The notes under the pieces were generated by a model. It saw nothing but the letters and a program-made list of their open reading frames with translations, did no database searches and was not told the DNA's origin. The position numbers were made by a program, and so were the translations under genes. Below are positions 7,001 through 9,053 of a stretch of 9,053 nt of DNA, piece by piece. The DNA is from an uncultured Atopobiaceae bacterium. GTDB lineage: Bacteria > Actinomycetota > Coriobacteriia > Coriobacteriales > Atopobiaceae. Position 1 is the stretch's first letter, and each line of letters opens with the position of its first letter. The DNA is taken from NCBI GenBank assembly GCA_944321005.1, contig CALUJT010000074.1:1-9053 (forward strand), in the 5' to 3' direction.

Positions 7001-9053
7001 CGCAGTCTCTGCCGTAGGACGTGGAGTACGTGTCTCGCACGCCGCTGCGGGTACCGTTGTCGTGCGTGGCGAACACGCCCTTCTGCAGCAGGGCGTACCC
7101 CTGCTCGTCGAGGTCATGGGTCACGATATCACGATGGTCGTACACCCAAAGCGTGTTTGTGATGGGGTTGCCGTTGACCGCATCAACGTAGTCCTGCCAC
7201 TCCTGACCCGTGGGATAGGTCAGCGTGACGTAGACATAGGCGGTGGCACCTGCGTCCAGCCGGAGGTCAGCGCCCTCGGGCCAGAGGATGTAGCTGTTCG
7301 AGGAGTGCGCCCCGTCGGCGGAATATCTTTCGTCTATATACCACTCGTCGCGGTTATTCCAAGTAACCCCGCCGTTGTTGTCAAATTCAATCTTGATGTT
7401 TCCGTCATCGGCACCACTTGCCTTCCTCCATTCGAACGTGCGGTTCGTATGGGGCAGCGCGTCAGCGATGCTCTCGGCAGGAACCGTATAGGTCGATGCG
7501 TTGTTATTCGTGATCGTAAGGCGATAGGTGACCTCCTGGCCCTTCTCCACAGGTGAGTATTGGTCGGCATAGAACGTGTCGTCGTCCGGGATCGCCCCCC
7601 TTGTCGAAACGATCTGCTTGCTGTAGCTGACCATCGTCCCGCCGCCGGAGATAATCGTGTGCAGATTGGACGAATCCCTGTCGTTTGTTCTCACGACGTT
7701 GCCCACCGTGAAGCTTCCGCCCGAAGAGGACGCCTGGACTATCGTCTGGTAGCCAAGATCAAGGTTGTACGCATGGGCCGGGAGGTCAGTCGCATACCAC
7801 TCAATGCTTGTCCCCTCCCCAACCGTGATCTTCGCCGCTGTCCAATACCCGTTCTGCTCCCCATCGAGACCGCTCGCCACGCCAACGACGACATTGGTGT
7901 ACGCTCCCTCTCGGTCGAGGATGTAGTACTCGATGTCATCGAAGGTAACCGTATCGAGACCCCGGTCTTTAAGGCTCACGTTCTCCTTAACGGGGACCAG
8001 AAGACGCTGCGCACCAGAGATGCTGTCAACGATGGGCAGGTTCTCGTAAGTGCCGTTCCCCCAGTGGGTAAGGTCCACGGTGTAGTCCAAGATGTCGAGG
8101 TCCTGGAGTCCGCCCAGGCCGGAGCCCAGGGACTCGCCGCCCCGGAAGACCTCGGGGGTCTTCTCGACGCGGGCCTCTCGTGTGAAGCGGTCGGTCACGC
8201 TGTCAGACTTATTAATTCCTGGACCTCCGAGGCTCGCCGTATCCGTCACGGAGATCAGGTTCTCCTCCGGCATCTCCGTGTTCATGGCGCCGTTCAGGTG
8301 CTGGAAGGTGTCTTTCACCGTGGCGGGCACCTCAAAGGTGATGTCGGCTCCGCCGCCCAGGCTGAAGGTATCGTCCTCTTCGCTGAGCGTCCACGTGCAG
8401 GTATAGGTGGCATTCGTGGTGACGTCGTAACCCGCGTTCTTGAGCAGCTCGTAAACGGTATCGGCCTTTTGGGGTTCACCGTCATCGATTCTCAGCTGAT
8501 AGGAGTCCCCGTCCTTCGTGATGACCAGGGTGTGGCCTGTTGTCTCATTCTCGATGTCGGACGTTGCCACGGTCTTGTGGGCATCATCCTGCCCGTATGC
8601 GGGCTTGACTTCCTTCCATTGCGCGAGCGAGGCGTTATCAATGGTCAGAGAGAAGCCCACGTCCTTCTCATCAGCCTCCTTGAAGATCTCTTCGATGGAC
8701 TCGGGCTTGAGATAGGCGTTCTTATCCAGCTTGTTTGTCACCGTATGGTCGCCGGCTTCCTGATATGCGAGCGAGCCGTCGTTTCTCACCGTAACGGTGT
8801 AGCTGATGTTCTCGCCAAGATATACGGTTCCCTCCTGCTCAGTCTTCGACTCGACGGAGATGTTCAACACCGGCTCGTCGGCAGAGAGCGTGATGTTGGC
8901 CTCTTGGCTCTTGATGTCCTTCGAGGCGCTGTTCTGGTAGCGCAAGGTGGACTTTGCGGTGTTTGAGACTTGAGGGGGAACGCTTTTAAACCACTCTGGA
9001 GATGGGCGGCCTCCGCTAAGTGTCCGGGCCCTCCGATACGATGGTTCTGCCAG
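4074..9053 (-). CDS. Giant LPLTG surface protein with repeated Ig-like/isopeptide domains (probable pilus tip adhesin), 5' end outside window
   Basis: At least 1659 residues are visible. The frame is open to base 9053, and the TTG at 8945-8943 has no ribosome binding site or signal peptide, so it is an internal codon. Residue numbers here count from that TTG. About six blocks follow (roughly 28-236, 258-422, 440-601, 616-790, 871-1052, 1098-1300). Most have an early Lys, a mid D-x-LP-like motif (IADALP, FTDKLPNGF, LIDTLPREG) and a late Asn (ITNTLW, NTVAMPY, QNIAYTTP, WNSFGYRG), a pattern of self-cross-linked fimbrial/DUF11-like domains. Two Cna-B-like domains come next: Lys1330, Glu1425, Asn1462; then Lys1473, Glu1547 in the E-box YYLLEVEAPEGY, Asn1579. 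The C-terminus has LPLTG (1585-1589), a hydrophobic segment and KRRRGEGGAH. It is first in the visible operon, before the shaft pilin, as tip adhesins often are. No von Willebrand A metal site is visible; one could lie upstream. The sortase-substrate call is firm; the tip/adhesin role and individual cross-links are inferred. Confidence 0.9.
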   Translation of the reverse strand: MAEPSYRRARTLSGGRPSPEWFKSVPPQVSNTAKSTLRYQNSASKDIKSQEANITLSADEPVLNISVESKTEQEGTVYLGENISYTVTVRNDGSLAYQEAGDHTVTNKLDKNAYLKPESIEEIFKEADEKDVGFSLTIDNASLAQWKEVKPAYGQDDAHKTVATSDIENETTGHTLVITKDGDSYQLRIDDGEPQKADTVYELLKNAGYDVTTNATYTCTWTLSEEDDTFSLGGGADITFEVPATVKDTFQHLNGAMNTEMPEENLISVTDTASLGGPGINKSDSVTDRFTREARVEKTPEVFRGGESLGSGLGGLQDLDILDYTVDLTHWGNGTYENLPIVDSISGAQRLLVPVKENVSLKDRGLDTVTFDDIEYYILDREGAYTNVVVGVASGLDGEQNGYWTAAKITVGEGTSIEWYATDLPAHAYNLDLGYQTIVQASSSGGSFTVGNVVRTNDRDSSNLHTIISGGGTMVSYSKQIVSTRGAIPDDDTFYADQYSPVEKGQEVTYRLTITNNNASTYTVPAESIADALPHTNRTFEWRKASGADDGNIKIEFDNNGGVTWNNRDEWYIDERYSADGAHSSNSYILWPEGADLRLDAGATAYVYVTLTYPTGQEWQDYVDAVNGNPITNTLWVYDHRDIVTHDLDEQGYALLQKGVFATHDNGTRSGVRDTYSTSYGRDCGVVYYVALLNSGAKRLYINDIQDQLPRGFSFSRLLGTPASSANPATTVGGKASDVTSSFITFTGDDANDITYVSARVSASASGRNLRFSVVDSGSGDYAISYDEEREKYYLERNQALVFAYEVDVSQQVASTDAANALNTVAMPYTDFTTSGVASVDSEEAEYAGVDIAVRGYTDLGTYQHGTNDDMEPGVFTSDYVLKGGYGFTDDADANQWLMSQVGIDRGDIELRTEKRIDSYTTPGSDTVIPYTGSITAPNATSNWTIRAYNDGDCTVQGYVFTDKLPNGFTFVGNVAQSVVYNKAGVLINSDSTGYFSIMEHEPGAETIQIKLRNTEGYMEVPTDGSWYHYDDNLSFRIYFDKDGCEVLQLFAGFGPRLIPPGGYAEFTFSAVNPSTTQTSGVYQNIAYTTPVRQEPSEDDLKDLVQVGLDDLGNNVTNIQNTDGWSAEGDAVMNVTLSATTTSSKTVTEQLSPGEEGNTATSNWTRQSIRLKGNMGSEGYGSLRYELAVDNGVNASLEKLVLIDTLPREGDSNPLGGGSGRGSEFAVHLAENPDFKVTTQNGDEIAQELRPSEYRLEYMTSETSFDEDDWNGEDSGWTPIDDQTDWSAIAESVTALRVVINGENALPTGVKVRVSFNAQVADDAGADEVAWNSFGYRGVYNNGTSSFEAMPEPVGVLTPAVPVLRKTIVDSQNNAAPVTNDAGAEFKFLLYEGDTITDLDVTESGWENKLAGRAYRVLSLTVSAGQSRADLELTPDAIASASGNDNESWFWKQGARYNIMELPTGDDLYSFGLFAGGSGNSFTFTYDREDDRLIACTNVYNVWSITLNKVDGDTTRPLSGSTFALYSPDEADALAEGKVPEGVSRTQTISGNTYYLMSVEKIEGEGASHTWDELIRSSYYLLEVEAPEGYALPVQGTMLYRRDANAGSYEFTADNFTSFELPLTGGRGRAALIGCGAAIAVASVGALFWKRRRGEGGAH

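Noticed and set aside
5772..7556. Plus-strand open frame (594 codons) opposite the large adhesin
   Set aside because: It is antisense to a continuous LPLTG protein frame, has low-information composition and no convincing start region. It is explained by codon bias of the true strand.
7560..8966. Plus-strand open frame (468 codons) opposite the 5' part of the adhesin
   Set aside because: It has the same shadow pattern, with no domains and no ribosome binding site noted. The minus-strand frame is clearly coding.

Overview
The window is part of a sortase-assembled pilus operon from a high-GC Gram-positive bacterium. All coding is on the minus strand, so transcription runs from the right edge to the left edge. 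The Gram-positive assignment rests on four kinds of evidence: C-terminal cell-wall sorting signals (LPLTG, LPSTG, VPNTG) each followed by a hydrophobic segment and basic tail, Cna-B-type domains, a class C (pilus) sortase with its TLVTCTPYG...R active site, and a second, different sortase. The style of the pilin N-terminus and the pairing of a class C sortase with a second sortase suggest a member of Coriobacteriia (Olsenella/Collinsella-like). This is inference from sequence style; Bifidobacterium or another actinobacterium is not excluded.

Layout in transcription order. Positions 9053-4074: a very large LPLTG surface protein, at least 1659 residues, whose 5' end lies outside the window. It has about six repeated Ig-like blocks, then two Cna-B-like domains, and is probably the ancillary/tip adhesin. 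Positions 4073-4010: a short intergenic gap with a small hairpin. Positions 4009-2426: a 527-residue LPSTG major (backbone) pilin with signal peptide. Positions 2425-2357: a 69-bp gap holding a perfect 14-bp GC-rich hairpin that abuts the ribosome binding site of the next gene. Positions 2356-1433: a class C sortase starting at TTG. Positions 1436-294: a smaller pilin-like surface protein with one clear Cna-B domain, a Pro/Glu/Asp-rich spacer and a VPNTG sorting signal, probably the basal or anchoring subunit. Positions 297-1: the N-terminal 99 residues of a second membrane-bound sortase that continues past the left edge. The last two junctions are 4-bp ATGA/GTGA stop-start overlaps.

Working model: the class C sortase polymerises the LPSTG pilin through a pilin lysine and adds the large LPLTG protein. 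The small VPNTG protein may terminate the fibre at the wall, possibly with the downstream sortase. No RNA genes, mobile elements, CRISPR arrays or convincing internal promoters were seen. No stretch over 300 bases lacks a gene. The most interesting non-coding element is the hairpin/Shine-Dalgarno/TTG arrangement between pilin and sortase. The operon type is known; I found no clear evidence of an entirely new system here.
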